The notes beneath the pieces were generated by a model. That model saw nothing but the letters and a program-made list of their open reading frames with translations. It made no database searches and was not told where the DNA came from. A stretch of DNA of 64,000 bases from Reyranella massiliensis 521 (GTDB lineage Bacteria; Pseudomonadota; Alphaproteobacteria; Reyranellales; Reyranellaceae): assembly GCF_000312425.1 (NCBI RefSeq), contig NZ_HE997181.1, forward strand, positions 778,002 to 842,001. The letters run 5' to 3'. The position numbers were made by a program, and so were the translations under genes. The first letter of the stretch is position 1. Every line of letters begins with the position of its first letter. Below, piece by piece: positions 1 to 8,613 of the stretch.

Positions 1-774
1 GTCGATCAGGACGAGATTGCAGTTGTACTTGAACTCCACGGTGTCACGCACCGTTTCGAAGACACGCCGTACCGGCCACAGCTCGAAGGAATGGACTTCG
101 CCGTCGTTCGCACGCGGTGTGAATTCCTCCGGCAGTTCGAGATCGAAGCAGGTCATGACATCGGGCTTGAGCTGCTGGCCCGACTGGTTCCAGTAGGCCA
201 CGATGCTGACGGCCTTGGCGCGTTGCGCAAGTTCGGGCGGGATCGACGCTTCCTCGCCGCATTCCTTTATCAGATTCTCGTGCAGGCCGAGCCCAGCGGG
301 CTGCCCCCCGGCCACCGTGTTGTCGAGTTCGCCGGGGAAGGTCGGCTTGTCGTAGGCGCGCCGTGGCACCCAGATGTGCAGCCCGTCCTTGCGGCGGACA
401 TAGCCCGTCATGTGGGGGCCCCCGGCGCGCACGCCGAACCAGGGCACGGCGGAGCGCTCCATGGCCATCAGCACCGGCGTGCCGGTAAGGGGTGCTACAG
501 CGTATTCCTCTTCACGCCACAGGCCATTGAAGTGGCCACGCTCGCGCAACGAGAGCAGGAAGGTGCGCATCGCCGCCGTTCGACGGGCCGGCGTATCGAG
601 ACTGGGATCGAGCTGCCAGCCCTTCTCGTGATGCGTGAAAAGGCCGGACCCGCCCACCACGTCAGCGGCGAAGTCGCGATGGAGGAAGCCCGTGCGATCC
701 TGGCCGATGAACCAGGGTTCGAACTGCCTCAGGTCTGCATTGTTGCAGCGCCTGATATGGTCGAGGAAGGACAT
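1..774 (-). CDS. NUDIX hydrolase with DUF4743 N-terminal domain (partial, C-terminus off window)
   Basis: The frame is open from an ATG at 774 to the window edge, giving 258 codons without a stop, so the C-terminus is missing. The N-terminal half has the look of the DUF4743/Tnr3-type domain (FEPWFIGQDRTGFL near residue 18, then a W-rich stretch). A NUDIX box follows around residues 155-178: GGQPAG, then HENLIKECGEEA, which fits GX5EX7REUXEEXGU with Lys in place of Arg. Members hydrolyse nucleoside-diphosphate-linked substrates; in fungi the domain is fused to thiamine pyrophosphokinase. The substrate here cannot be told. It diverges from the thioesterase gene, with only 30 bp between the two starts. 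Confidence 0.8.
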   Translation of the reverse strand, partial: MSFLDHIRRCNNADLRQFEPWFIGQDRTGFLHRDFAADVVGGSGLFTHHEKGWQLDPSLDTPARRTAAMRTFLLSLRERGHFNGLWREEEYAVAPLTGTPVLMAMERSAVPWFGVRAGGPHMTGYVRRKDGLHIWVPRRAYDKPTFPGELDNTVAGGQPAGLGLHENLIKECGEEASIPPELAQRAKAVSIVAYWNQSGQQLKPDVMTCFDLELPEEFTPRANDGEVHSFELWPVRRVFETVRDTVEFKYNCNLVLID

Positions 775-804
775 CGGACGCCGAGATAGCATAGAGTGCG
801 GCCG

Positions 805-1182
805 ATGACCGAAGACGAATTGCAAGCACTCCTCGAGCGGACCCTGCCGGCGACCGATCTCCATGGCCTGTTTGTCGAGGAATGTCAGGATCAGGAAGTG
901 CGCCTGCGCTTTTCACCAGTGGCCGGCAGCAATTGGACGTCGGCGGCGCTCCTGTCTCTCGTCGACACGTCGCTGCGCGCGGCGGCGGGGGTGACCGCGA
1001 AGCTGACGCACCTCGCCGTTACCGTCCTGCGCCCGGCGCAACAGGCGGATGTGATTGCCCTGTCGCGGATCATTCGCCGAGACGGGCCAAGCCTTCACGC
1101 GGAAGCGTGGCTGTTCAGCCACGCCGTCGTCGAGCCGATGCTGCACGCGACCGCAAGCCTGTCGCGGTCGCGAGCCGAATGA
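805..1182 (+). CDS. PaaI-family hotdog thioesterase
   Basis: A 125-residue protein of single-hotdog size. The stretch NWTSAALLSLVDTS around residues 46-59 matches the position of the active-site helix of PaaI/YdiI-type acyl-CoA thioesterases, where an Asp or Glu sits in an AxxxxxDxx context. The C-terminal strand VIALSRIIRRDGPSLHAEAWLF also fits the fold. I chose the ATG at 805; an in-frame GTG at 796 would add three residues. Neither has a strong ribosome-binding site. The acyl substrate is unknown. Divergent from the NUDIX gene, so the two promoters must overlap in 30 bp or transcripts begin near the starts. Confidence 0.7.
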   Translation: MTEDELQALLERTLPATDLHGLFVEECQDQEVRLRFSPVAGSNWTSAALLSLVDTSLRAAAGVTAKLTHLAVTVLRPAQQADVIALSRIIRRDGPSLHAEAWLFSHAVVEPMLHATASLSRSRAE

Positions 1183-1391
1183 GAGGCGTGTTCAGGCTGG
1201 CGGGTGTGACTTCTGGCCTGGGAAGATCAGGTGCGCGTCCTCCTATAAGCCCTGCGCAACGGCCGACAGCAATCTCTAGACTTGATGACGTAATACTGCG
1301 GGCCGTCCTCGGCGGAGAGGTCCTTGCGAAGCCTCGATCTCCGCCTTGATCTTGCCGTCTGCGCCGGGATCCTTGGCGAAGACTATCGCGT

Positions 1392-3416
1392 CTACGCGGC
1401 GTTCTTCCAGGCGTGATCCACGACCGAAACAACATCGCGCATGATCTGCGTCAGGTCGAAATCCTTGGGCGTGTAGACGCGCGCCACGCCGGCGGCGATC
1501 AGCGCCTCGGCGTCGGCCGGCGGGATGATGCCGCCGACGACGACAGGCACGTCGGCGATGCCCGCCGCACGCATGCCTTGCAACACGTCACTCACCAGAG
1601 AGACATGGCCGCCGGAGAGGATCGAGAGGCCGACCACGTGCACGCTTTCTTCGATCGCCGCATTGACGATGCGTTCGGGCGTCAGACGGATGCCCTCGTA
1701 GACCACCTCCATACCGCAGTCGCGGGCGCGCACGGCGATCTGCTCCGCGCCGTTGGAGTGCCCGTCTAGACCGGGCTTGCCGACCAGCATCTTGATGCGC
1801 CGGCCCAGCCGCCGCGACACGCTGTCGACTTCGCGGCGTGTGGCTTCCAGCCGGCCGTCGCTGACGCCGGCCGCGCGCGCCACGCCAGTCGGTGCGCGAT
1901 ATTCACCAAACACTGCGCGCAGCGTTTCCGTCCACTCGCCGGTGGTGACGCCGGCCTGCGCGCAGGCAATCGACGCGGGCATGACGTTGCGATCTTCCTT
2001 GGCGGCAGCCGCCAACTCGGCCAGTGCCTTCTTCACAGCGCCGCCATTGCGCGCGGTGCGCCAGGCGTTCAGCCGTTCGATCTGTTCGCGCTCGACGGAG
2101 GCGTCTACCGTCAGGATCGAGCCTTCGCCACCGGAAAGCGGCGAGGGTTCGCCTTCGGTGAAGGCATTGACGCCGACCACGGTCTGTTCGCCCGCTTCGA
2201 TGGCGGCGAGGCGCTTGAGGTTCGATTCGACCAGGCGCTGCTTCATGTAGGCGGCGTCGATGGCAGCCACCGCGCCGCCGATGTCGGCAATGCGGCCCAT
2301 CTCAGCCAGCGCCTCCTGCTTCAGAGACTCGACCTTGGCCGCGATCTCCTTGCTGCCGTCGAAGATGTCAGCGTATTCGAGCAGGTCGGTTTCGAAGGCG
2401 ACGATCTGCTGCAGGCGCAGGGACCATTGCTGGTCCCATGGTCGCGGCAAGCCGAGCGCTTCGTTCCAGGCCGGAAGCTGCACCGAGCGGGCGCGGGCAT
2501 TCTTGCTCATCACCACAGCCAGCATCTCGAGCAGGATGCGGTAGACGTTGTTCTCCGGCTGCTGCTCGGTGAGGCCGAGCGAGTTCACCTGTACACCGTA
2601 ACGGAACAGGCGCTGCTTGGCATCGGTGACGCCGTAGCGGTTGAGAGTGATGTCCTCCCACATCTCGGCGAAGGCCCGCATCTTGCACATCTCGGTGATG
2701 AAGCGGATGCCGGCATTCACGAAGAAGGAGATACGGCCCACGACCTGCGGGAAGTCGGCTTCCGGCACCTGGCCGCGCGCCTTTACCGCGTCGAGTACGG
2801 CAATGGCGTTGGCCAGCGCGAAAGCCAGTTCCTGCACCGGCGTCGCGCCGGCTTCCTGCAGGTGGTAGCTGCAGACGTTCATCGGGTTCCACTTGGGAAC
2901 TTCGCGATAGGTGAAGCCGATCGTGTCGGCGGTCAGGCGGAGCGACGGCTCCGGCGGGAAGATGTAGGTCCCGCGCGAGAGATACTCCTTGATGATGTCG
3001 TTCTGTGTCGTGCCCTGCAACTTGTCCCGGGAAACGCCCTGCGCCTCGGCCGTCGCGATATAGAGCGAGAGCAGCCACGCCGCCGGGGCGTTGATGGTCA
3101 TCGACGTGTTCATGCGGTCGAGCGGAATGCCGTCGAACAGGGTGCGCATGTCGCCGAGGTGCGAAATCGGTACGCCGACCTTGCCGACCTCACCCTTGGC
3201 GAGCGGATGGTCGCTGTCGTAGCCGGTCTGCGTCGGCAGATCGAAGGCCACCGACAGGCCGGTCTGACCGCGGGCCAGATTGGTCCGGTAGAGCTCGTTG
3301 GACTTGGCAGCCGTGGAATGGCCGGCATAGGTGCGGATCAGCCAGGGCCGATCCTTAGTGGCCTGGCTCTTTTGAACAGGGCTCTTCTGGGCTTTGTCGC
3401 GGGCAGGTGCTGTCAT
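1392..3416 (-). CDS. meaA: Ethylmalonyl-CoA mutase (coenzyme B12-dependent)
   Basis: A 674-residue single-chain acyl-CoA mutase. The N-terminal TIM barrel begins at DRPWLIRTYAGHSTA and continues with GQTGLSVAFDLPTQTGYD and MNTSMTINAPAAWLLSLY; the last is the form seen in ethylmalonyl-CoA mutases rather than methylmalonyl-CoA mutases (TSMTxNGA). The C-terminal cobalamin domain carries LDGHSNG (DxHxxG base-off ligand), GLSILSGGH and VVVGGIIP. The enzyme converts (2R)-ethylmalonyl-CoA to methylsuccinyl-CoA in the ethylmalonyl-CoA pathway of acetate assimilation. I start at the ATG at 3416; an upstream frame to 3548 lacks family similarity and overlaps the divergent gene. No other pathway gene is adjacent. 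Confidence 0.92.
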   Translation of the reverse strand: MTAPARDKAQKSPVQKSQATKDRPWLIRTYAGHSTAAKSNELYRTNLARGQTGLSVAFDLPTQTGYDSDHPLAKGEVGKVGVPISHLGDMRTLFDGIPLDRMNTSMTINAPAAWLLSLYIATAEAQGVSRDKLQGTTQNDIIKEYLSRGTYIFPPEPSLRLTADTIGFTYREVPKWNPMNVCSYHLQEAGATPVQELAFALANAIAVLDAVKARGQVPEADFPQVVGRISFFVNAGIRFITEMCKMRAFAEMWEDITLNRYGVTDAKQRLFRYGVQVNSLGLTEQQPENNVYRILLEMLAVVMSKNARARSVQLPAWNEALGLPRPWDQQWSLRLQQIVAFETDLLEYADIFDGSKEIAAKVESLKQEALAEMGRIADIGGAVAAIDAAYMKQRLVESNLKRLAAIEAGEQTVVGVNAFTEGEPSPLSGGEGSILTVDASVEREQIERLNAWRTARNGGAVKKALAELAAAAKEDRNVMPASIACAQAGVTTGEWTETLRAVFGEYRAPTGVARAAGVSDGRLEATRREVDSVSRRLGRRIKMLVGKPGLDGHSNGAEQIAVRARDCGMEVVYEGIRLTPERIVNAAIEESVHVVGLSILSGGHVSLVSDVLQGMRAAGIADVPVVVGGIIPPADAEALIAAGVARVYTPKDFDLTQIMRDVVSVVDHAWKNAA

Positions 3417-3436
3417 TGTGGCGGTTCGCGGCGAGG

Positions 3437-3480
3437 TTGACGTAAACTTGCCTACACCAATAGATGCTGCGCCGCAGCAT
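3437..3480 (+). promoter_or_regulatory. Candidate promoter and 7-bp inverted repeat between meaA and the DUF898 gene
   Basis: TTGACG at 3437-3442 is followed after about 17 bases by a weak ATAGAT/TAGATG -10-like sequence at 3460-3466. Directly over it lies ATGCTGC-GCC-GCAGCAT (3464-3480), a perfect 7-bp inverted repeat with a 3-base centre. It may be an operator or a leader hairpin; the position in the divergent spacer is suggestive but nothing proves function. Confidence 0.35.
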
Positions 3481-3518
3481 GGAAAATTTTGCAGCGCAGC
3501 CAAGGAGATAGGGGCCCG

Positions 3519-4733
3519 TTGAGCAATACTTCCTCTCCTTGGACGCAATCAGCCCCTCAGACGACAGGTCAGAACACCCCGTCGGGTACTCCACCCGGAG
3601 CGCCCTGGGCGCCCGCGCCGAGGCCTACGCGACCCGTTTACGACGGGCGGCTGGGCGAGCTCTATGCGATCTACCTCCGGCATCTCTTCCTGATGCTGGT
3701 GACGCTTGGCTGGTCGCGCTTCTGGGGGCGCACCAACATCCGTCGCTATGTCTGGAGCCACCTCGCCGTCCTGGGGGATCGCTTCGAGTATCGGGGCCGT
3801 GGCCGTGAACTTCTGATCGGCTTCCTGCTCGCCCTGCTGCTGGTCGCGGTGTGGATTGGCCTGATGTGGCTGGTCTGGCTCTATGTCTTTCACGAGAAGC
3901 CGGCCGCGAGCTTCGGCATGTTCGATCTCTTCTCGCTGTCGGTCGCCCTGATTGGGTTTCCGCTCGCCTATGTCGGGCACTATGCCGGGCTGCGCTACAA
4001 GCTCTCCCGTACGCGCTGGCGCGGCATTCGCTGCGGCATGGCGGGCTCGGCCTGGAGCTATGGCGCGCTGGCGACGGGCCTGCATTTTGCCAATGCCACG
4101 ACGGCCTATCTGCTGACTCCGCTGGTTTCGGTGAGCCTCGCACGGCCGCGCATCTCCAACACGCGTGTCGGCACCCTGCCGTTCCTCTTTGCTGGCCGGG
4201 CGGGTGATATCTACGGCCGTTACATCGGCTACTACTTCCTGAACATCGTTGCCTGGATCGTCGCCGGCATCGCCGTATTTGCTGCCGTCGGCGGCACGAT
4301 CGAAAGCCTCGGTATTTCGTCCGACGATTTCCTGAAGCTCCTGTCCAAGCCCAGCCTGAACACGGTGTTGCTGGTCCTGGTCCTCGCCTTCGCCGCCTAC
4401 ATCGTTTTCGGACTGCTGATCCTGCCCCTGCGCTGCTGGTGGCAGGCTTACTTGATGCGCTACCTCGTGACCCACAGCCGCGCCGGAAACGTGCTCTTCA
4501 CCACGGCGATCACGACGCGCCAGATGTGGGGTTTCCTGGTGCTGAACTATCTTATCGTCTTGCTGACACTCGGCATCGGCTGGCCTTGGGTGATGCATCG
4601 CACGATGAAGTTGATCTCCGCCCAGCTCTGGATTTACGGCGAGCCGAACGGTCAGGAAATTCGCCAGCCGACCGATCGCAGCCCGGGCTACGGCGAAGGG
4701 CTGCTCGACATGTTCGACGTGAGCGGGGTTTGA
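3519..4733 (+). CDS. DUF898 (YjgN-family) multi-span membrane protein
   Basis: A 404-residue inner-membrane protein with about six hydrophobic segments. Diagnostic DUF898 motifs are GWSRFWGRTNIRRY near residue 67 and LSRTRWRGIRCG near residue 162. The function of this family is unknown; genes like it often sit beside an M48 protease, as here. I start at TTG 3519 because AAGGAGAT lies at 3502-3509 at ideal spacing; an upstream TTG at 3489 would overlap that site. The N-terminus is Pro/Thr/Ser-rich before the first span. The stop is 2 bases before the GTG of the protease gene, so the two are probably translated together. Confidence 0.85.
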   Translation: MSNTSSPWTQSAPQTTGQNTPSGTPPGAPWAPAPRPTRPVYDGRLGELYAIYLRHLFLMLVTLGWSRFWGRTNIRRYVWSHLAVLGDRFEYRGRGRELLIGFLLALLLVAVWIGLMWLVWLYVFHEKPAASFGMFDLFSLSVALIGFPLAYVGHYAGLRYKLSRTRWRGIRCGMAGSAWSYGALATGLHFANATTAYLLTPLVSVSLARPRISNTRVGTLPFLFAGRAGDIYGRYIGYYFLNIVAWIVAGIAVFAAVGGTIESLGISSDDFLKLLSKPSLNTVLLVLVLAFAAYIVFGLLILPLRCWWQAYLMRYLVTHSRAGNVLFTTAITTRQMWGFLVLNYLIVLLTLGIGWPWVMHRTMKLISAQLWIYGEPNGQEIRQPTDRSPGYGEGLLDMFDVSGV

Positions 4734-4735
4734 GC

Positions 4736-5815
4736 GTGGCGACCGCTTCTCCGATGAGCATCCGGTACTTCGACGGCGAAAGCGCCGAAGTGCATTCCGT
4801 CGCGGTGCGCGTCACCACGAACGAGCTGGTGATCTACAGGCCGGCCGGCGCGGAAGTCGTTGCCCGTTGGCCGATCGGCGAAGTCGCCGTGCTAGGTGAC
4901 GTTCAGCACGAGGCGGCGCCGCCGGTCGTGCGACGCGGCAGCGACGCCAGGCTGATCATCGAGGACCCGCAGGTGCGCAGCCATCTCGCCTCGCTCGTGC
5001 CGGCGCTGCAACCGCTGGTGCCGCAGCCCGTGGCGGTCGGGCGGCGCATTGCCATCTTCTCTGCGGCCATCGTCGCACTCGTCGGCGTGTTTTGGGCCGC
5101 GCTGGACTACGGGACGGAATATGCCGCGCCGTTTCTGCCGCATCGCCTGCAGGAGCAACTGGGTGAAACCGTGCTCGACGATCTTCTGGCCGACAAGGAG
5201 GAGTGCGAGGGCACGGCGGGACTGGCGGCCATCAATCGACTGGCCAACGACCTTGCACAGGAGGCGGGCTATCGTCACCCGATCACGGTGCACATCGTCG
5301 AAGGCGGGCCGGTCAATGCCTTCACTCTTCCCGGCGGCATTCTGGTTTTCTATTCCGACCTGATTACCCAGGCGAAGGACAGTTCGCAGGTGGCGGGTGT
5401 CGTGGCGCACGAGATCGGTCATGTCGTCCACTATCATCCGACCAAGGGGCTGGTGCGCGCTTACGGAATGGATTTGCTGTTGAAGCTCGTAAGCGGTGGC
5501 TATTCCGATATGATGAGCACCGTGGGCGGCGGCGGCAGTCTGCTGCTGGCGCTGCGCAACGGCCGTGCCGCCGAGCGCGAAGCCGATTCGACGGGAGTCG
5601 ATTTGCTGGAGCGGCGCGGTCTGCGCGCCGATGGCGTATCCACCTTCTTTCAGCAGCTCATGGAGAAGGAACCGAAGGATGCCGCGGCGGCAGCCGGTAT
5701 CTGGTCGAGCCATCCGCCGACTGCCGAGCGCATCGAGGCGACCAAGCGTCCCGCAACGGGCCGGCCGGCTTTCAGCACTGCCGAATGGCAGGCGCTGCGG
5801 AATGTATGCAAGTAG
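4736..5815 (+). CDS. M48-family zinc metalloprotease, membrane-anchored
   Basis: About 359 residues from GTG 4736; an ATG at 4754 is an equally possible start. An N-terminal soluble domain of about 100 residues is followed by one transmembrane helix (IAIFSAAIVALVGVFWAAL) and then the catalytic domain. It has the zinc motif HEIGH in VVAHEIGHVVHYH and the third ligand in RAAEREADSTGVD. A C-terminal SSHPPTAERI motif is typical of peptidase family M48. Soluble N-terminus plus catalytic domain after the helix suggests the protease domain faces the periplasm. It is the second gene of the DUF898-M48-ATP-grasp-methyltransferase unit. Confidence 0.88.
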   Translation: MATASPMSIRYFDGESAEVHSVAVRVTTNELVIYRPAGAEVVARWPIGEVAVLGDVQHEAAPPVVRRGSDARLIIEDPQVRSHLASLVPALQPLVPQPVAVGRRIAIFSAAIVALVGVFWAALDYGTEYAAPFLPHRLQEQLGETVLDDLLADKEECEGTAGLAAINRLANDLAQEAGYRHPITVHIVEGGPVNAFTLPGGILVFYSDLITQAKDSSQVAGVVAHEIGHVVHYHPTKGLVRAYGMDLLLKLVSGGYSDMMSTVGGGGSLLLALRNGRAAEREADSTGVDLLERRGLRADGVSTFFQQLMEKEPKDAAAAAGIWSSHPPTAERIEATKRPATGRPAFSTAEWQALRNVCK

Positions 5816-5818
5816 ATC

Positions 5819-6679
5819 ATGACGGCCCGCATCGTCCTCGCGGCGGCGCTCGAGAGCGCCGACCTCATGCGATCCGACCAGCTCTACGCCGAAGCGCTGG
5901 AACGTCGTGGCTGCCGCGTGACAGCAGCCCCCTGGGATGGGCCACGCAGCGCTTTTTCGGGCGCCGATGCCGTCGTTATCCGCGCGACCTGGGGCTATTA
6001 CCGCACACTCCAGGCCTTTCATGAGTGGACCGAGGCGATGGCCTCCAGGACGCGATTGTTCAATTCCATCGACCTCATTCGCTGGAATTTGCGCAAGGAC
6101 TATGTCGGCAAGCTCGAAACGGCGGGTATTCGGGTGCCACGATCTCGTGTCGTTGCCTGCGATGCTGCCGTCATCGGGAAGGTCTTTGCCGAAGAAGGCT
6201 GGGACCGCGCCGTTGTGAAGCCGGCCGTTGGCGCCTCGGGTCATTCGGTCGAACTTCTGCAACGCGCGACGCTGGCGGAACAGGTTGCCGCTCTCGCCGA
6301 CGAAGCGCGTTCCTCCGGCGTCGTCGTGCAGGAGTTCCTGCCCGAGATCGCCGAGGGCGAACTGTCGTTGATCTATTTCGACGGTGCCTTCAGCCACGCC
6401 ATCCGCAAGCGGCCGCCGCCCGGCGAGTTCCGCTCCAACTCGCGCTACAAGCCGATTCGCACTGCCGAGACGCCTGCGGCCGCGGTGATAGAGCAGGGAG
6501 CAGCCTGCCTTGCCGTCTTGCCGGAGCGGCCGCTCTACGCCCGCGTCGACGGAATCGTACGCGACGGCACGTTGATCGTGATCGAAGTTGAGGTGCTGGA
6601 GCCGGCATTGTTCATGGAGTTCGACCCACCTTCGGCCGACCGCTTCGCCGCAGCGACGTTCAACCGGTTGCAATCGTGA
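5819..6679 (+). CDS. ATP-grasp domain protein (RimK/DcsG-like ligase)
   Basis: A 286-residue protein with the ATP-grasp layout: an N-terminal Rossmann-like part (AVVIRATWGYYR), a central lysine strand (RAVVKPAVGASGHSV), a second nucleotide strand (VVQEFLPEIAEGELSLIYFDG) and a C-terminal metal-binding strand (YARVDGIVRD ... IEVEVLEP). Such enzymes form carboxylate-amine or similar bonds using ATP; the cycloserine ligase DcsG and glutathione-synthetase-like proteins have this shape. The substrate is unknown. It starts three bases after the protease stop and overlaps the methyltransferase start by four bases (GTGA), so it sits in the middle of a coupled operon. Confidence 0.8.
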   Translation: MTARIVLAAALESADLMRSDQLYAEALERRGCRVTAAPWDGPRSAFSGADAVVIRATWGYYRTLQAFHEWTEAMASRTRLFNSIDLIRWNLRKDYVGKLETAGIRVPRSRVVACDAAVIGKVFAEEGWDRAVVKPAVGASGHSVELLQRATLAEQVAALADEARSSGVVVQEFLPEIAEGELSLIYFDGAFSHAIRKRPPPGEFRSNSRYKPIRTAETPAAAVIEQGAACLAVLPERPLYARVDGIVRDGTLIVIEVEVLEPALFMEFDPPSADRFAAATFNRLQS

Positions 6680-7461
6680 ACAACCGCTACGGCTCGCTGG
6701 CAGCCTGGGTCTATCACCTCGACAAGCCGATCGGTCGCTCTTTCGGCAATTCTGCCCGTTCCATCGGCGACATCGAATTCTACCGCGAAGGGCTGAAGGG
6801 GTGCCGCGGCCCCATCCTCGAACCAGCAGTCGGCAATGGCCGGGTCCTGATCCCGCTGCTGGAAGCTGGGCATGACATGCACGGCTTCGATGCTTCGCCG
6901 GAGATGCTCGACCACTGTCGCCGTGAATGCGCCATGCGGGGTTTTGCGCCGGTGCTGGACCTGATGAGATTCGAGGATTTCGAGGCCAAGGCGGCGTTCG
7001 ACGCCATCATCCTGCCAGCTGGGTCGTTCCAGTTGATCGTTGATGCCGCGGTCGCGCGCGACGTTCTGCGCCGGTTTCGCGAGGCCCTGACGCCGAGCGG
7101 CCGGTTGATCGTCGATCTCGATCCCGTCTCCGCCTTCTGCAGTACGGCGGACAGGCAACGGAGTTGGCGGGCCGGTGAAGATCTGCTCACCCTGCAGGAG
7201 CGCCGCCTCGAAACCGATGCAGCAGGCCAGACGACGGTCTCGCTGCTCACCTACGAACATCGTCGGCATGGCCGGCTGATCCTCGCCGAAGAGGAACTCT
7301 TCAGCTTGCGCTGGTGGGGCATCGCGGAGTTCGAGGAGGCGCTCGGCGTGGCGGGTTTCGCCGACCCCATCGTTTCCGCCGACTACCGCCGCGGCGTGGC
7401 ACCGAGCCGCGACAGCGGGAGCATCACTTTCGAAGCTCGGGTCGACAGAGTCAGCCTTTGA
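6676..7461 (+). CDS. Class I SAM-dependent methyltransferase
   Basis: A 261-residue methyltransferase. Motif I reads PILEPAVGNGRVLIPLLEAG near residue 46, followed by GFDASPEMLDHCRR, which binds the SAM adenosine, and FDAIILPAGSFQLI at motif IV. LIVDLDP marks the post-motif strand. The acceptor is not recognisable. The GTG start at 6676 overlaps the stop of the ATP-grasp gene (GTGA), so translation is coupled. Its end overlaps the convergent enolase-superfamily gene by 11 bases. Being last in the four-gene unit suggests it acts on the product of the ATP-grasp enzyme, but that is inference. Confidence 0.82.
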   Translation: MNNRYGSLAAWVYHLDKPIGRSFGNSARSIGDIEFYREGLKGCRGPILEPAVGNGRVLIPLLEAGHDMHGFDASPEMLDHCRRECAMRGFAPVLDLMRFEDFEAKAAFDAIILPAGSFQLIVDAAVARDVLRRFREALTPSGRLIVDLDPVSAFCSTADRQRSWRAGEDLLTLQERRLETDAAGQTTVSLLTYEHRRHGRLILAEEELFSLRWWGIAEFEEALGVAGFADPIVSADYRRGVAPSRDSGSITFEARVDRVSL

Positions 7462-8569
7462 GGCGCTGTCCGCCGACCCGATGGTCCTTCAGGATCTCCG
7501 GCCGGAAGGCGAGCCCGTGGCCCGGCCGCTCGGGCGGGCTCATGGTGCCGTTCTTCGAAGGCAATACGGGCTCGATCCAGAGATCGTCGTTCCAGTCCAT
7601 GTATTCGAGGTAGCTGGCATTGGGGATCGAGGCCAGCAGATGGACCATGGTTTCGTGGAAGAGATGTGGGGCGAGGCGGATGCCCCAGGGTTCGCCGGCT
7701 GCCGCGATCTTGCGCAGCTCGGTATAGCCGCCACGCATCGGGTCGGGCTGCAGAATGGGCACGCACGGCGTCTCGAAGAACGGACGCAGGTCGTTCCGCG
7801 TGAAATGGCTCTCGCCCCCCACCACACGTGTCTTCAGGGCCGCGGCAATGCGGCGGTAGCCGGCAAAGTCCTCGGCAACGACCGGCTCCTCGAGCCAGTA
7901 GGGATCGAATTCGTCGATGCGGTGGCCGGCCTGGATAGCGGTGTCGGCATCCCAGCCCATGTTGACGTCGATCATGATCTCGATGCCGCCACCCATGGCG
8001 TCGCGCATCGCTTTCACGTTCTCGACGTCCTCCCGCCATGGCCGGATATGGGCCACCTGCATCTTGATGGCCTTGAGGCCCTGGGCCGTGAACTCCTTGG
8101 CCCGGCGGATCATGCCGTCGCGGCCGAGGCCACGGAAGCAGCCGGAGCCATAGGCCGGTATTTCGGTGCGCGCGGCGCCCCATAGACGGAACAGTGGCAG
8201 ACCAGCCCGCTTGCCCACGATGTCCCACAGCGCCATGTCGACGGCGCTCTGGGCGAAGACGGTGACGCCCATGCGGCCCAGCCAGAAGTTGCTGCGGTAC
8301 AAGGTCTGCCAGATGCCCTCGACCTCCGTCGCGTCGCGACCGATCACATGAGGTGCAATCAGCTCCTTGATGCAGGCATCGAGCGTGTGCAGGCCACCGC
8401 GCAACGGCATTAGATAGCTCATGCCCACCAGGCCGCCTTGCGTCTCGATTTCCAGCACGAAGATCTCGCGGTGAGGCTCGGAAAGGATGCCGGCGGCCGG
8501 CGCGGCGCCTCGCCACGGCACCTGCAACAGGCTCGTGCGCAGCTCGACGATCGTGGTCGGAGTGGTCAT
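7451..8569 (-). CDS. Enolase-superfamily (mandelate racemase / muconate lactonizing) enzyme
   Basis: A 372-residue protein with the two-domain enolase fold. The N-terminal capping domain spans roughly residues 1-125. The barrel carries GLKAIKMQV (acid/base lysine region), IMIDVNMGW and WLEEPV for two metal ligands, VVGGES for the third, and LAPHLFHE for the catalytic histidine of the mandelate racemase subgroup. These enzymes abstract an alpha proton from carboxylates, often sugar acids. The substrate cannot be told from the motifs. It is divergent from cimA with 44 bp between starts, and convergent with the methyltransferase. Confidence 0.87.
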   Translation of the reverse strand: MTTPTTIVELRTSLLQVPWRGAAPAAGILSEPHREIFVLEIETQGGLVGMSYLMPLRGGLHTLDACIKELIAPHVIGRDATEVEGIWQTLYRSNFWLGRMGVTVFAQSAVDMALWDIVGKRAGLPLFRLWGAARTEIPAYGSGCFRGLGRDGMIRRAKEFTAQGLKAIKMQVAHIRPWREDVENVKAMRDAMGGGIEIMIDVNMGWDADTAIQAGHRIDEFDPYWLEEPVVAEDFAGYRRIAAALKTRVVGGESHFTRNDLRPFFETPCVPILQPDPMRGGYTELRKIAAAGEPWGIRLAPHLFHETMVHLLASIPNASYLEYMDWNDDLWIEPVLPSKNGTMSPPERPGHGLAFRPEILKDHRVGGQRLKG

Positions 8570-8613
8570 AAGGCGTATCTCCCGTCACTTCCCGTCACTA
8601 TGATGCGCGCGCC

